DNA of 64,000 nucleotides from Nitrospira sp. ND1 (GTDB lineage: Bacteria; Nitrospirota; Nitrospiria; Nitrospirales; Nitrospiraceae), in the NCBI RefSeq assembly GCF_900170025.1, contig NZ_FWEX01000006.1, forward strand, positions 2,069,089 to 2,133,088. The letters run 5' to 3'. Each line of letters opens with the position of its first letter. Within the stretch, counting starts at the first letter, position 1. Of this stretch, positions 31,725-40,432 are shown piece by piece. The translations under genes were made by a program, and so were the position numbers. The notes beneath the pieces were generated by a model. The model was not told where the DNA came from. It ran no database searches and saw nothing but the letters and a program-made list of their open reading frames with translations.

Positions 31725-31754
31725 TTGCTTCCTTTTTAATCCCTATGCTATAAG
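31725..31754 (+). promoter_or_regulatory. Promoter for the cupredoxin gene
   Basis: TTGCTT (31725-31730), 18 bases, extended -10 TGC-TATAAG (31749-31754). The predicted leader is about 140 bases and A/T richer than its surroundings; a perfect AAGGAGGT lies before the ATG at 31903. Apart from this, the 274-base gap from 31629 shows nothing definite. Confidence 0.5.
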
Positions 31755-31902
31755 GTGTCCCTCATCAGCCTATTATTTAGGACATTTTCGAGTAGTAGAG
31801 CTAGGCTCCTGGGCGGAGTGTCTAGCAGATGGTTCAGAGCGCGGTGGTCATTATTCACCAACCTAATCGCATCTCTTCTTAATCTCTTTAAGGAGGTAGG
31901 TC

Positions 31903-32382
31903 ATGGGTAAGACGATGGTAGCAGTGTTTTTTGGCCTGGTCATGCTGGTGGCTGGGGCATCAGGCGCATATGCGCTTCAAGCTGGTGGTGTCGAAATCGG
32001 TGATTTGGATACCGGTTCTGTCGTCGGTCAGCCGTTTAAGGAATTGGTCGTGGACGCGGAATTGTATGCCGTCGAAATCGGCAACATGAAGGCGTGGTAT
32101 CCGCCTGTCACGGTGATCGACTTTAAAGTTCGTCCGGGCCGTCCGGTCGTTTTGAAAGTCACGAACAGCTCGACCGCAGAGCATGGGTTCCAGATGACCG
32201 ATGCTGCGAATTCCGGTTCCCCGTTCGTGATGAAGGCTGAAGTCGTGTTGAAGCCGGGAGAAACCAAGTACATCGGTGTTCCCACCAGTGACATGTTTTA
32301 TGCCACCCAGGGTAACACGTTGACCTATCGCTGCCATTTGCATCCGGCCCACGTCGGTGGCAAGATCTTGATGATCAAGTAG
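31903..32382 (+). CDS. Secreted cupredoxin-like copper protein with atypical ligand loop
   Basis: 159 residues. Signal peptide GKTMVAVFFGLVMLVAGASG, cleavage near AYA-LQA. The mature domain has cupredoxin strands (VTVIDFKVRPGRPVVLKVTN) and ligand-type residues H94 (STAEHGFQM) and C144, H147, H150 in YRCHLHPAHVGG. In amicyanin-type loops the pattern is C-x2-H-P-x-Met; here the last position is His. Likely a periplasmic electron carrier or copper protein. AAGGAGGT and a promoter upstream, with a strong terminator downstream, suggest a single, highly expressed gene. Confidence 0.78.
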   Translation: MGKTMVAVFFGLVMLVAGASGAYALQAGGVEIGDLDTGSVVGQPFKELVVDAELYAVEIGNMKAWYPPVTVIDFKVRPGRPVVLKVTNSSTAEHGFQMTDAANSGSPFVMKAEVVLKPGETKYIGVPTSDMFYATQGNTLTYRCHLHPAHVGGKILMIK

Positions 32383-32406
32383 TCGACGTTTCAAATACGT
32401 GTAGTG

Positions 32407-32442
32407 CAACGCCCCATCTGCAGTGATGCAGATGGGGCGTTG
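32407..32442. terminator. Long perfect hairpin terminator between convergent genes
   Basis: A 16-bp stem starting CAACGCCCCATCTGCA (32407-32422) pairs perfectly with 32427-32442 around a GTGA loop; TTGT follows on the plus side and a short T-run (TTGCACTACACG) on the other is weak. Terminates the cupredoxin gene and probably the opposing gene. Confidence 0.8.
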
Positions 32443-32488
32443 TTGTATCAGGCGCATCGCCGACTGGTATCGATAAAATGTTTCCTTC

Positions 32489-32824
32489 CTAGGCTTCCTG
32501 CTCCTTTTGGCATTCGGCTTCGGCGTCCAAAGGAATATTCTGAATGCCTCTGAGTCTCCCGTCTACGATGAGTAGCAAAAAGCGGCTTGCTGTGGGGACA
32601 TCCTGCCGCCGCTCGGTGACAATGGCGTTCATGTCCACGATCATTTCGTCGCCGTCCCATTGCGTGTCATTGACGATCCAGAAGTGATTGGCTGCATCCG
32701 GAAACTGTCTCGTGACGAAGCTTTCGATGATGGTTCCGATGTCTCCGGTATCGGCCATGGTTTGGACGGGAAGCAGGGCGAGGCCGAGGCTGGCGAATAA
32801 GATGAGGCGACTTACGCGTGTCAT
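32489..32824 (-). CDS. Secreted protein of unknown function
   Basis: 111 residues. Signal peptide MTRVSRLILFASLGLALLPV, cleavage near TMA-DTG. The mature part of about 85 residues (IGTIIESFVTRQFPDAANHF, WDGDEMIVDMNAIVTERRQD, RFLLLIVDGRLRGIQNIPLD) is a mixed alpha/beta fold; the last residues contain AECQKEQEA with a single Cys. The start at 32824 follows GCGGGAGGTGCTC. It converges with the cupredoxin gene. Family not recognised. Confidence 0.65.
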   Translation of the reverse strand: MTRVSRLILFASLGLALLPVQTMADTGDIGTIIESFVTRQFPDAANHFWIVNDTQWDGDEMIVDMNAIVTERRQDVPTASRFLLLIVDGRLRGIQNIPLDAEAECQKEQEA

Positions 32825-32971
32825 GAGCACCTCCCGCTGAGAGGGTGACGAATGGGCGGAGTGCAGCAAGGCCTTAAGGGTGGGGGCCTGCGCAGGCCGC
32901 CTCGCTCTTAAAGTCTACAGCTGTTGGCCAGTGAAAGCCAGGGAGTTATCTCTTTTGCAGCGCAGAAACGC

Positions 32972-32995
32972 CGAAGGCTCCCGGAGGAGCCTTCG
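32972..32995. terminator. Hairpin downstream of the ferredoxin gene
   Basis: CGAAGGCTCC (32972-32981) and GGAGCCTTCG (32986-32995) around CGGA. It lies 34 bases beyond the stop of the minus-strand ferredoxin; on that strand GGCGTTTCTG follows, so the T-run is short. Confidence 0.55.
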
Positions 32996-33028
32996 TGGTG
33001 CCACCTATACGAGAATGACGTATTCTGA

Positions 33029-33376
33029 CTAGTTTCGAACCCCGCTCCACACCTTGGCCGGATCAATTTCTTTATCCGGATTCAAGGTCTTGGCCTTGTC
33101 GAGCAACACCTCGGTGGTTTCGGGGTAGGCCGGATCGGCAATGCAGCAATTGTCTACCGGGCAGACCGCCGCGCACTGAGGTTCGTCAAAGTGCCCGACG
33201 CATTCCGTGCAACGATCATGAGTGATGACATAAATGTTGTCACCGACTCCCTGACCGTCGCCGACGTGGTTGCCCTTGCCTTCAGCATCGCTGCGGGTTT
33301 CAAAGATCGCTTCATTGGGACATTCTGGCAGGCATGCCCCGCAGGAAATGCACTCATCGGTGATCAGAAGCGCCAT
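33029..33376 (-). CDS. 2[4Fe-4S] ferredoxin
   Basis: 115 residues. Cluster motifs are C9-x2-C12-x2-C15-x3-C19 (CISCGACLPECP) and C56-x2-C59-x8-C68-x3-C72 (CTECVGHFDEPQCAAVCP); the x8 spacing is that of Alvin/YfhL-type ferredoxins. Between the halves is a Gly/Asp-rich insert of about 25 residues (EGKGNHVGDGQGVGDN), longer than in common relatives. The C-terminal helix is extended. It probably delivers low-potential electrons, for example to 2-oxoacid oxidoreductases of a reductive TCA cycle (inference). AAGGAGG precedes the ATG. Confidence 0.9.
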   Translation of the reverse strand: MALLITDECISCGACLPECPNEAIFETRSDAEGKGNHVGDGQGVGDNIYVITHDRCTECVGHFDEPQCAAVCPVDNCCIADPAYPETTEVLLDKAKTLNPDKEIDPAKVWSGVRN

Positions 33377-33623
33377 GGCCTGTGCCTCCTTCTCAGTTTC
33401 TTTAATGACGGATAAGATGTTGACAATTTCGTGCCGCCGCGACCATAGTTCGCGGCGAAACAGGTTCGCATTCTATGCCGCCGTTCTTCGGCAAGTCAAC
33501 AGAGTGAGACTCGGGAAGAAGGCCTAGCACTCGGAAAGTCATGGGGCTTTGGGCCCAATGTACATGCGGCTCTGCGCGTGTGCGATCACATGAGGATGCA
33601 TCCATGTTCGACCGCATTTGGTT

Positions 33624-34121
33624 ATGGTGAAGCGCGCGAGTACGGCTGAGTCGGAGCAGCGTCGCAAGAAAATTGTGACGTTCGTGCTCTTGGTTATTTT
33701 GTTGGTCAGCGTGAGCCTGTTTCTTGGGGGGCCGAAGGAGTCCGAGCTCATCATCGTGGAATTTACCAACGGAAAGACCATGGAAACGGAAGTGGCGAGC
33801 ACCCCTGAGAAATTGTTGTTCGGTCTGGCGTTTCGAGAAGGATTGCCAGCCGATACGGGGATGCTTTATATCTTTGAGTCGACGGGTTTGCATCGCGTTC
33901 AGACTCGGCAGTTTCGCATCGCCGTTGATATGGTGTGGATTAATGAGAGCCACCACGTGGTCCACATCCTAGAACAGGTGCCGCCCTGCGAGAAGGATCC
34001 GTGTCCACTCTATGGGCCTCCGCCCGAACCGGTTCGCTACCTCATCGAGGCTGAAGCGGGCTCTGTCCAGCGCGCAGGCATCACGACGGGGATGGAACTC
34101 AAGTTTACGCTTCGTATGTAA
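33624..34121 (+). CDS. DUF192 family protein, membrane-anchored
   Basis: 165 residues. An N-terminal basic stretch and one hydrophobic segment (KIVTFVLLVILLVSVSLFLG) anchor or export it. The DUF192 domain follows: IIVEFTNGKTMETEVASTPE, LLFGLAFREGLPADTGMLYI, and VDMVWINESHHVVHILEQVP with the Cys pair PPCEKDPCPLYG, and a final LIEAEAGSVQRAGITTGMEL. DUF192 proteins are small periplasmic beta barrels of unknown role. ATG 33624 is used; a TTG two codons earlier is possible. No clear ribosome-binding site. First of a probable four-gene group to 35693. Confidence 0.85.
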   Translation: MVKRASTAESEQRRKKIVTFVLLVILLVSVSLFLGGPKESELIIVEFTNGKTMETEVASTPEKLLFGLAFREGLPADTGMLYIFESTGLHRVQTRQFRIAVDMVWINESHHVVHILEQVPPCEKDPCPLYGPPPEPVRYLIEAEAGSVQRAGITTGMELKFTLRM

Positions 34122-34137
34122 AGAATCGGAGTCGTTT

Positions 34138-34455
34138 ATGGAAGGGTTTCAGTGCGTGGCCAAGGTCGAAGAGATTCCTCCTGGGCAGGTCAAGGTTGTG
34201 AAGGTCAATGAGCGGGGCATTGCCGTATTTAATATCGACGGTCAATTTCACGCGATCTACAATTCCTGCCCTCACGAGGGCGGGCCTTTAAATAAGGGCC
34301 GGGTGAAGGGGCATGTTGTCTCCTGTCCCTGGCATGACCTGGCGTTCGATGTCCGAAATGGGCAAGGCACGGATGGGGGCGGCTACTGTGTCGGGAGCTA
34401 TGATGTGCGGGTGGAAGACGGGCAGGTGTTTGTCGGGGGGCGGCGCAAGGTATAG
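34138..34455 (+). CDS. Rieske [2Fe-2S] ferredoxin (NirD-like)
   Basis: 105 residues. Ligands are C44-x-H46 (NSCPHEGGPL) and C63-x2-H66 (SCPWHDLAFDV), in a compact Rieske fold with VKVNERGIAVFNIDGQFHAI before them. Soluble, no signal peptide. It could deliver electrons to a Rieske oxygenase such as that at 6492-7580, or be a nitrite-reductase-small-subunit-like protein; no reductase is adjacent. It lies 16 bases after the DUF192 gene. Confidence 0.9.
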   Translation: MEGFQCVAKVEEIPPGQVKVVKVNERGIAVFNIDGQFHAIYNSCPHEGGPLNKGRVKGHVVSCPWHDLAFDVRNGQGTDGGGYCVGSYDVRVEDGQVFVGGRRKV

Positions 34456-34493
34456 TCGGGCGAGTGATTGCCTCGGGGCAGCATGAGAATAGT

Positions 34494-34826
34494 ATGAGTC
34501 CATTAAGTAAGGTAGTTCCCACCGGTGCAGAGCAAGAGCCGGGGGCCAAGACGCTCAAGGCGAGAGTGGGGGCATCGGTTCACATTCGGCTGTGGGAGGA
34601 TCGCACCCGCGGGGAGTTGTGGGTTCCGTCCTACGACGCGACCGTTATGCCTCTGGTTGAGGACGATTTTCTTCGCACTGCCAGTAACAATGCGGTCGAC
34701 GCGGGGCAGCGTACGTTTGAATTCAGGCCTATGGCCGCAGGAACCCACCGATTGGTGTTTGAAAAGCGGATGGGGTGGAAGTTCACGGCTGAGGACCGAC
34801 AGATTTTTTACGTGACCGTATCCTGA
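34494..34826 (+). CDS. Chagasin-like (I42 family) protease-inhibitor-fold protein
   Basis: 110 residues from the ATG at 34494. The pattern VHIRLWEDRTRGELWVPSYD, then TFEFRPMAAGTHRLVFEKRM and GWKFTAEDRQIFYVTVS resembles chagasin/amoebiasin inhibitors of papain-type cysteine peptidases (N/GxxW, central loop, and RPW-like loop replaced by KRMGW). No signal peptide is visible, unlike many bacterial chagasins. A GTG at 34464 would add ten residues. The target peptidase is not in the window. It lies 38 bases after the Rieske gene and 27 before the aminotransferase gene. Confidence 0.65.
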   Translation: MSPLSKVVPTGAEQEPGAKTLKARVGASVHIRLWEDRTRGELWVPSYDATVMPLVEDDFLRTASNNAVDAGQRTFEFRPMAAGTHRLVFEKRMGWKFTAEDRQIFYVTVS

Positions 34827-34853
34827 GGTTCGAAAGGTGCTGAGAAATGAGTC

Positions 34854-35693
34854 ATGCCTGACATTGCGTATGTGAATGGCCGCTTTGGTTCGCTGGCTGA
34901 TGCGGTCGTCAGTATTGAGGATCGAGGCTTTCAGTTCGGTGACGGGGTCTACGAAGTTATTCGGACCTATCGCGGACAGCCCTTCGCCATTGAAGAGCAC
35001 ATGGCTCGATTGGAGCGGAGTGCTCAGGCGCTGCAACTTTCAATCGGGCAGACGAGTGCTCAGTGGAGTTCCTTGATTCGAGAAGGTCTGCGGCTGAGCC
35101 AATTCGCTGAAACCAAAATTTATCTGCAGATCACTCGCGGGCAGGCTCCCCGCGATCATCCATTCCCTGTATCGTCCGCCCCCACCACTGTCCTGACCTT
35201 TCGCGAACTCCACCCGCTGGATGTCTCCGTTCGCAACGCCGGGGTTCAGGCTATGTCGATCGAGGACATTCGATGGGGACGCTGTGACATCAAGAGCGTC
35301 AATCTTCTGGCCAACGTCCTGGCGCGGCAGCGAGCCAAGGAGGCGGGCGTGTTTGAAGCGATTCTGGTCCGAGAGGGGACGGTCACGGAAGGGTCGGTCA
35401 GCAATGTCATGGTGGTGCGGAACGGCGCCGTTCAGACGGCGCCGGAAGGGCGCAGGATTCTGTCCGGGGTCACGCGCGCGATCGTTCTGGATCTGGCGCG
35501 CAAAGAAGGTATTCCGGTGGCGGAATCGTTCGTCACTCGGGAAGAATTACTCGCGGCGTCGGAGGTATTTCTGACAGGAACGACCGTGGAGGTATTGCCC
35601 GTGGTGCGTGTCGACGGACATATGATTGGGGGCGGATCGCCCGGCCCTGTTTCTCAGTTATTGTCTCGCCGTTTTGAAGCGCTGGTCGGCTAG
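34854..35693 (+). CDS. Class-IV aminotransferase, D-amino-acid aminotransferase type
   Basis: 279 residues. Fold-type IV PLP enzyme: IAYVNGRFGSLADAVVSIED, RGFQFGDGVYEVIRTYRGQP, catalytic K147 in RCDIKSVNLLANVLARQ, and EGTVTEGSVSNVMVVR binding the phosphate. The opening DRGFQFGDGVYEV and DIKSVNLL are typical of Dat (D-alanine:2-oxoglutarate transaminase) rather than IlvE or PabC, though these overlap. It would supply D-glutamate or D-alanine for peptidoglycan. A terminator follows. Confidence 0.85.
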   Translation: MPDIAYVNGRFGSLADAVVSIEDRGFQFGDGVYEVIRTYRGQPFAIEEHMARLERSAQALQLSIGQTSAQWSSLIREGLRLSQFAETKIYLQITRGQAPRDHPFPVSSAPTTVLTFRELHPLDVSVRNAGVQAMSIEDIRWGRCDIKSVNLLANVLARQRAKEAGVFEAILVREGTVTEGSVSNVMVVRNGAVQTAPEGRRILSGVTRAIVLDLARKEGIPVAESFVTREELLAASEVFLTGTTVEVLPVVRVDGHMIGGGSPGPVSQLLSRRFEALVG

Positions 35694-35740
35694 CCGCCCC
35701 TTGCTTTCACTACTATGGCATGGTAAGGTTCTCGCGCTGT

Positions 35741-35765
35741 AAGTGGGCCAAGGCCCACTTTTTTG
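35741..35765 (+). terminator. Terminator before the rimP operon
   Basis: AAGTGGGCC (35741-35749) and GGCCCACTT (35752-35760) with TTTT after it. It ends the 33.6-35.7 kb unit, 19 bases before rimP. No separate promoter for rimP is evident downstream, so read-through or attenuation may matter. Confidence 0.75.
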
Positions 35766-35783
35766 TTTGAGCAACTTTTTTCT

Positions 35784-36302
35784 ATGAGTGACGCGGGAGC
35801 AGTGTCGGCAGGGAAGCCGTCGGTGAAACGCGCTGAGGCGCTGAACCTTCGCGTCCAAGAAATTGCCGCTCCTATTTTGCAGTCTTATGGTCTGGAGTTG
35901 GTCGAGGCCGTCTGCGTCGGCCAAGGGCCCAGGACCGTGATTCGTGTTTTTATCGACAAGCCTGGAGGGATCACCCTGACAGACTGTGAGCAGGCGCATC
36001 GCTCGTTGAGCCCGGCGCTCGATGTGATTGATCCATTCCCGCATGCCTATACGCTGGAAATTTCGTCTCCCGGGCTGGATCGTCCCTTGCGGAGCGTGCA
36101 AGACTATCGGCGTCTGATCGGGAAGCCGGTCACACTCAAATTGTGCGAACCTATTCAGGCGCAGTGGCGGCTGGTTGGCGCAGTGGTTGAGGTGGACGAC
36201 CGGGGGGTGACCCTTGCCATTCAGCAGAAGAAAACCACGGAGACAATCCGAGTTGAGTTTGATCAAATCGCTCTGGCGCGGCGGAAGGTGGAGTTCTCGT
36301 AA
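35784..36302 (+). CDS. rimP: Ribosome maturation factor RimP
   Basis: 172 residues. YGLELVEAVCVGQGPRTVIR, VFIDKPGGITLTDCEQAHRS, LSPALDVIDPFPHAYTLEIS and SPGLDRPLRSVQDYRR are the RimP signatures; the C-terminal half is the Sm-like domain. It helps mature the 30S subunit. ATG 35784 has no strong ribosome-binding site; a TTG 21 bases earlier is possible. First gene of the rimP-nusA-infB operon. Confidence 0.93.
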   Translation: MSDAGAVSAGKPSVKRAEALNLRVQEIAAPILQSYGLELVEAVCVGQGPRTVIRVFIDKPGGITLTDCEQAHRSLSPALDVIDPFPHAYTLEISSPGLDRPLRSVQDYRRLIGKPVTLKLCEPIQAQWRLVGAVVEVDDRGVTLAIQQKKTTETIRVEFDQIALARRKVEFS

Positions 36303-36344
36303 CAGCAGGTGCCAGGGTGGTGTGTTAACCATGAGGTGTGAGCT

Positions 36345-37484
36345 ATGAACCGAGAGTTGATCGCCGTCATCGATGAAATCGGCCGTCAAAAAGGGATCGA
36401 TAAGGCCAGGGTCATTGGCGCGATCGAGTCAGCGCTTCAAACTGCTGCCAAGAAACGATTCGGCCAGGCCGAAAACATCCAGGTGGAAATCGATCCGAAG
36501 ACCGGCGAAATCTCGGTCGTTTCAAAGAAAATCATTGTCGATACGGTGGCCAATCCGAAAGCGGAAATCTCGCTAAAGGAAGCGCGCGAATATGACGAAG
36601 GCGCGGAGGTTGGCGATGAGATCGGTTCATTGATCGAGATGGACGAGTTAGGCCGGATTGCGGCCCAAACGGCCAAGCAGGTGATCTTTCAGAAAGTGCG
36701 CGAAGCCGAGTGGGAAGCTGTTCAGAAGGAGTACTCGACCCGTCAGGGTGATTTGGTGAACGGCATTATTCTCGGCATGGAGCGCCGAAACTTTCTGGTC
36801 GATCTCGGCAAGACCGAAGCGATTCTTCCCATTCAGGAACAGATCCCGCGCGAAACCTATCGTCGCGGAGACCGGGTGAAGGCCCTGCTCTTGGAGGTGC
36901 GTCGCACCCCCAAGGACGTGCAGGTCATTCTTTCCCGCAGCCACCCGCAGTTTGTGGCGAAGATGTTTGAGCTCGAAGTGCCGGAAGTCGGTGAAAAGAT
37001 CGTTGAAATCAAGTCGATCGTGCGTGAGCCCGGCGACCGTACCAAAATTGCGGTTTCCTCGCGGGACAAGGCTGTCGATCCGGTAGGGGCTTGTGTCGGC
37101 ATCAAGGGATCGCGTGTGCAGGCTGTGGTTCGTGAGTTGCGCGGGGAAAAGATCGACATTATTACGTGGACACAGGATCCGCGTGTCTTTATCGCCGAGG
37201 CGCTGAATCCCGCCACGATCGAGAAGGTCGGGATCGACGAAGAAAAGAAGTCGGCCCTGGTGGTGGTGGCCGATTCGCAGTTGTCTCTGGCGATCGGGAA
37301 GAACGGGCAAAATGTGCGACTCGCCGCGCGCTTGACCGGTTGGAAGATCGATATCATCAGCGCGACCGAATACGAGAAAGAAAAGGCGGAGCGGGATCGG
37401 GATATCAAGGCGGCCCTGGCAGAGGAAACCGAGGCGCAGCGCCAGCAGGATGAAGCGCGGGCTGCTGCGCAACAGGCGGAGTGA
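36345..37484 (+). CDS. nusA: Transcription termination/antitermination protein NusA
   Basis: 379 residues. N-terminal RNA-polymerase-binding domain (VIDEIGRQKGIDKARVIGAI), S1 domain (GDLVNGIILGMERRNFLVDL), then two KH domains (DPVGACVGIKGSRVQAVVRE; LSLAIGKNGQNVRLAARLTG). It ends in a short charged tail and lacks the acidic repeats of enteric NusA, as normal outside the gamma-proteobacteria. GAGGTGTGAGC precedes the ATG. Confidence 0.96.
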   Translation: MNRELIAVIDEIGRQKGIDKARVIGAIESALQTAAKKRFGQAENIQVEIDPKTGEISVVSKKIIVDTVANPKAEISLKEAREYDEGAEVGDEIGSLIEMDELGRIAAQTAKQVIFQKVREAEWEAVQKEYSTRQGDLVNGIILGMERRNFLVDLGKTEAILPIQEQIPRETYRRGDRVKALLLEVRRTPKDVQVILSRSHPQFVAKMFELEVPEVGEKIVEIKSIVREPGDRTKIAVSSRDKAVDPVGACVGIKGSRVQAVVRELRGEKIDIITWTQDPRVFIAEALNPATIEKVGIDEEKKSALVVVADSQLSLAIGKNGQNVRLAARLTGWKIDIISATEYEKEKAERDRDIKAALAEETEAQRQQDEARAAAQQAE

Positions 37485-37547
37485 AGCGGTTCGATATTCA
37501 CGGGCTGAATGGCAATTATTTAAGCGGGTGGAGCTGAGCGGTACTGT

Positions 37548-40145
37548 ATGCGCGTGTACGAATTAGCAAAGCAGCTGGGGATGGAAAATCGGGAGCTGAT
37601 TCCTGAACTGAAACGGCTCGGGATTCCGGTGGCGTCCCACAGCAGCGCCTTGGATGACGATTCGGTTCGCGTTGTCTTGGAGAAGCTGAGCTCGAAGGCT
37701 CGGGGCGGTGAGGCTGTCTCCGGTGGGCATGAGGCGAAGAAAATGGTTCGCTCGTCGAAAGAGCCCGGTGCGTCTCACGAGAGGGGGCACGCGGCGGCGC
37801 ACGAAGAGTCCCCGAAGCCGGACAAGAAACGGATTCTCATCAAGAAGAAGAGGGAAGAAGGTGCGGAGGATGTTGCGGCCTCTCTGGCGGCGGCAGAAGC
37901 GGCGTTTGCGCCCGTCGCCCCTGCAGGAACCGAAGCGTCGGTGGTGGCGTCGACGGCTGGTCCTGACGCAGAAGCGATTGAAGCCGCCCCGGTTGAACCT
38001 GCCCCACCCGAAGAATTAGTGTCCCCACCGCCTGTCGTGACCGTTTCGGAGGAGCCGCTCGTCAAGCCGGTCCAGGTTCCCCAGGTCACGGCTCCCCCGC
38101 TTGATGCGCTGGCGACGGCAAAGAAGAAGAGTGCGGCCACGGAGGCCATGGAGAGCGAAGCGGCGGCTCGAGAAAAATTGAAAAAAGCCAAGAAGGCTCC
38201 GCGGACCCGTGAGGAAGATGAAGCCAAGTTTAAGAACGACGCCACTCGATGGGGAGATCTGCGGGCAATCCCGGTGCAGCGGCGCGAAGACCGATCCAAG
38301 CATATTCACCATGCCTCGCCAACGGAAGTCACCAAGCCGAGAAAGAAAAGCGTGAAATTGAGCGCAGGAGTGAGCGTCAAGGAATTCGCAGAACTCATCG
38401 GTCAGCGGCCTGCGGACGTGGTCCGGAAGCTGATGGAGATGGGGCAGATGGTGACCTTCAATCAGTCGATCAATCTGGAGGCTGCCTCCTTGATCGCCGA
38501 AGAGTATGGCACCAGGGTGGAAGTGTCGACAGAAAAGGTTGGCGAAGCGTTGCTGGAAGAAGCCGCCCAATCATCGGGTGAGGAGCATGCGGTCTTGCGG
38601 CCTCCGGTCGTCACGATCATGGGGCATGTCGATCATGGGAAAACGTCTTTGCTCGATGCGATTCGCCTGACAAAGGTGGCGGAAGGTGAGGCCGGAGGGA
38701 TTACGCAGCATATCGGCGCCTATATCGTCGGAGTTCGCGGTAAGCAGGTGACCTTCCTTGATACCCCGGGTCACGAAGCCTTTACGGCCATGCGTGCCAG
38801 AGGCGCGAAGGCCACGGACATCGTGATTCTGGTCGTGGCTGCCGATGATGGCGTCATGCCGCAGACGGTGGAAGCCATCCATCATGCCAAGGCTGCCGGA
38901 GTGCCATTGATCGTCGCCATCAATAAGGTCGACAAGCCGGGAGCCAATATCGATCGTGTCAAGAATGCCCTGACCGAGCATGGGCTGGTTCCTGAGCCCT
39001 GGGGTGGCGACACGATTATGGTTGAGGTGTCCGCGAAGCAACGGACCGGCCTGGACCAGTTGTTGGAAATGATTCTTCTGCAGGCGGAAGTCTTGGAGTT
39101 GAAGGCGGATCCATCGCGCATGGCCAAGGGCCTGGTGATCGAGGCGAAGTTGGACCGCGGGCGTGGACCGATCGCGACGGTGCTGGTGCAGAGCGGGACG
39201 CTCCATGTCGGGGATGCATTTGTAGTCGGCAATTTCAGCGGCCGCGTGCGCGCGCTCGTGACTGACACGGGGAGCAAGACGACTGAAGCTGGCCCGTCTG
39301 TTCCTGTCGAGGTGATTGGTTTGCCGGGCGTGCCGTCGGCCGGCGATTTGTTCACCATCGTGAAAGATGAACGGGTTGCCCGTGAGATTGCGCAGGAGCG
39401 GGCGATGAAGCAGCGGGCGGCGGACCTGGCCGGGCCGGCGAAGGTGAGCCTGGATGATCTGTTTGCCAAGATTCAGGAAGGCAATGTCAAAGAATTGCCC
39501 ATCGTCATCAAGGCCGATGTGCAGGGGTCGGCCGAGGCCTTGGCTGCCGCGGTGGAAAAAATGCCAGCCGGCGCAGTCAAGTTGCGCGTAATGCATACCG
39601 GGGTGGGCGGTATTACCGAAACCGACATTCTCTTGGCGGCCGCGTCCAAGGCCATCGTGATCGGATTTAATATTCGTCCGGAACCGAAGGCGGCGGCGTT
39701 GGCCGAGCGGGAGGGCGTCGATGTGCGCCTGTACAGCATTATTTACGATGCACTCAACGATATCCGCGCCGCGATGGAGGGCTTACTCGAACCCACGCTC
39801 AAGGAGCGTGTCCTTGGGCGGGCTGAAGTACGGCAGATGTTTACGATCCCCAAGGCCGGTCTGGTGGCCGGCTGTTACGTGGTGGATGGCGTCATCTCTC
39901 GGGCCAGCGTCGGCGTGCGCGTGATTCGGGATAGTGTGGTGGCCTATGAAGGCAAGCTGGGCTCGCTCCGTCGCTTCAAGGATGATGTGCGTGAAGTGCA
40001 GCAGGGGTATGAGTGCGGTATCACGGTCGAAAACTTCAATGATCTCAAGGCCGGGGACATTATCGAGGCCTACGTCGTTGATAAGATTGCCGCCAAGCTT
40101 GAGCCTGCGAACCGTGGCACGTCTCCGCAAAGTCATCGGGCATGA
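37548..40145 (+). CDS. infB: Translation initiation factor IF-2
   Basis: 865 residues. IF2-N domain ([20 protein letters not shown]), a long Ala/Pro/Glu-rich linker (about 65-250), a second IF2-N element, then the G domain: G1 GHVDHGKT near 359-366, G3 DTPGHEAF near 404, G4 NKVDKP near 460. Domains II-IV follow to a terminus that overlaps the DUF503 gene (ATGA). Binds fMet-tRNA and the 30S subunit. Confidence 0.97.
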   Translation: MRVYELAKQLGMENRELIPELKRLGIPVASHSSALDDDSVRVVLEKLSSKARGGEAVSGGHEAKKMVRSSKEPGASHERGHAAAHEESPKPDKKRILIKKKREEGAEDVAASLAAAEAAFAPVAPAGTEASVVASTAGPDAEAIEAAPVEPAPPEELVSPPPVVTVSEEPLVKPVQVPQVTAPPLDALATAKKKSAATEAMESEAAAREKLKKAKKAPRTREEDEAKFKNDATRWGDLRAIPVQRREDRSKHIHHASPTEVTKPRKKSVKLSAGVSVKEFAELIGQRPADVVRKLMEMGQMVTFNQSINLEAASLIAEEYGTRVEVSTEKVGEALLEEAAQSSGEEHAVLRPPVVTIMGHVDHGKTSLLDAIRLTKVAEGEAGGITQHIGAYIVGVRGKQVTFLDTPGHEAFTAMRARGAKATDIVILVVAADDGVMPQTVEAIHHAKAAGVPLIVAINKVDKPGANIDRVKNALTEHGLVPEPWGGDTIMVEVSAKQRTGLDQLLEMILLQAEVLELKADPSRMAKGLVIEAKLDRGRGPIATVLVQSGTLHVGDAFVVGNFSGRVRALVTDTGSKTTEAGPSVPVEVIGLPGVPSAGDLFTIVKDERVAREIAQERAMKQRAADLAGPAKVSLDDLFAKIQEGNVKELPIVIKADVQGSAEALAAAVEKMPAGAVKLRVMHTGVGGITETDILLAAASKAIVIGFNIRPEPKAAALAEREGVDVRLYSIIYDALNDIRAAMEGLLEPTLKERVLGRAEVRQMFTIPKAGLVAGCYVVDGVISRASVGVRVIRDSVVAYEGKLGSLRRFKDDVREVQQGYECGITVENFNDLKAGDIIEAYVVDKIAAKLEPANRGTSPQSHRA

Positions 40146-40423
40146 CCGTCGGGCTCTGCACGGTTGAGTTGTTCATTCCCGACGGGCATTCGTTGAAAGA
40201 GAAACGCCAGGTCCTGCAAAGCCTGAAGACCCGGTTGCGAGACAAGTTTAATCTATCGGTCGCGGAAGTCGGAGACCAGGATTTGTGGCAGAAGGCAATT
40301 TTAGGTATGGCCTGCGTGGCGAATGAATCCGCGCATGTGAACCAGGTGTTGGATTAAGCCGTGAATTTGATTCAGTCCGTGCCTGTGATCCAACTAGTAC
40401 GCTCGCGAATCGAGTTGCTGTAA
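40142..40423 (+). pseudogene. DUF503 family gene interrupted by an in-frame TAA
   Basis: The frame begins VGLCTVELFIPDGHSLKEKR, then VLQSLKTRLRDKFNLSVAEV and DLWQKAILGMACVANESAHV, the usual DUF503 sequence of ribosome-operon proteins. A TAA at 40355-40357 ends it after 71 residues (NQVLD), whereas the family normally reads on for about 20 more. The same frame continues without shift as AVNLIQSVPVIQLVRSRIEL to a second TAA at 40421-40423, which gives the normal family length of about 93. TAA in place of a Lys codon (one base change from AAA) is the simplest explanation. The truncated 71-residue product may still be made. Confidence 0.8.
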
Positions 40424-40432
40424 GGCGGCGTC

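Noticed and set aside
40355..40357. Recoding of the TAA in DUF503 as a special amino acid
   Set aside because: TAA is not used for selenocysteine or pyrrolysine; a mutation or error is simpler.
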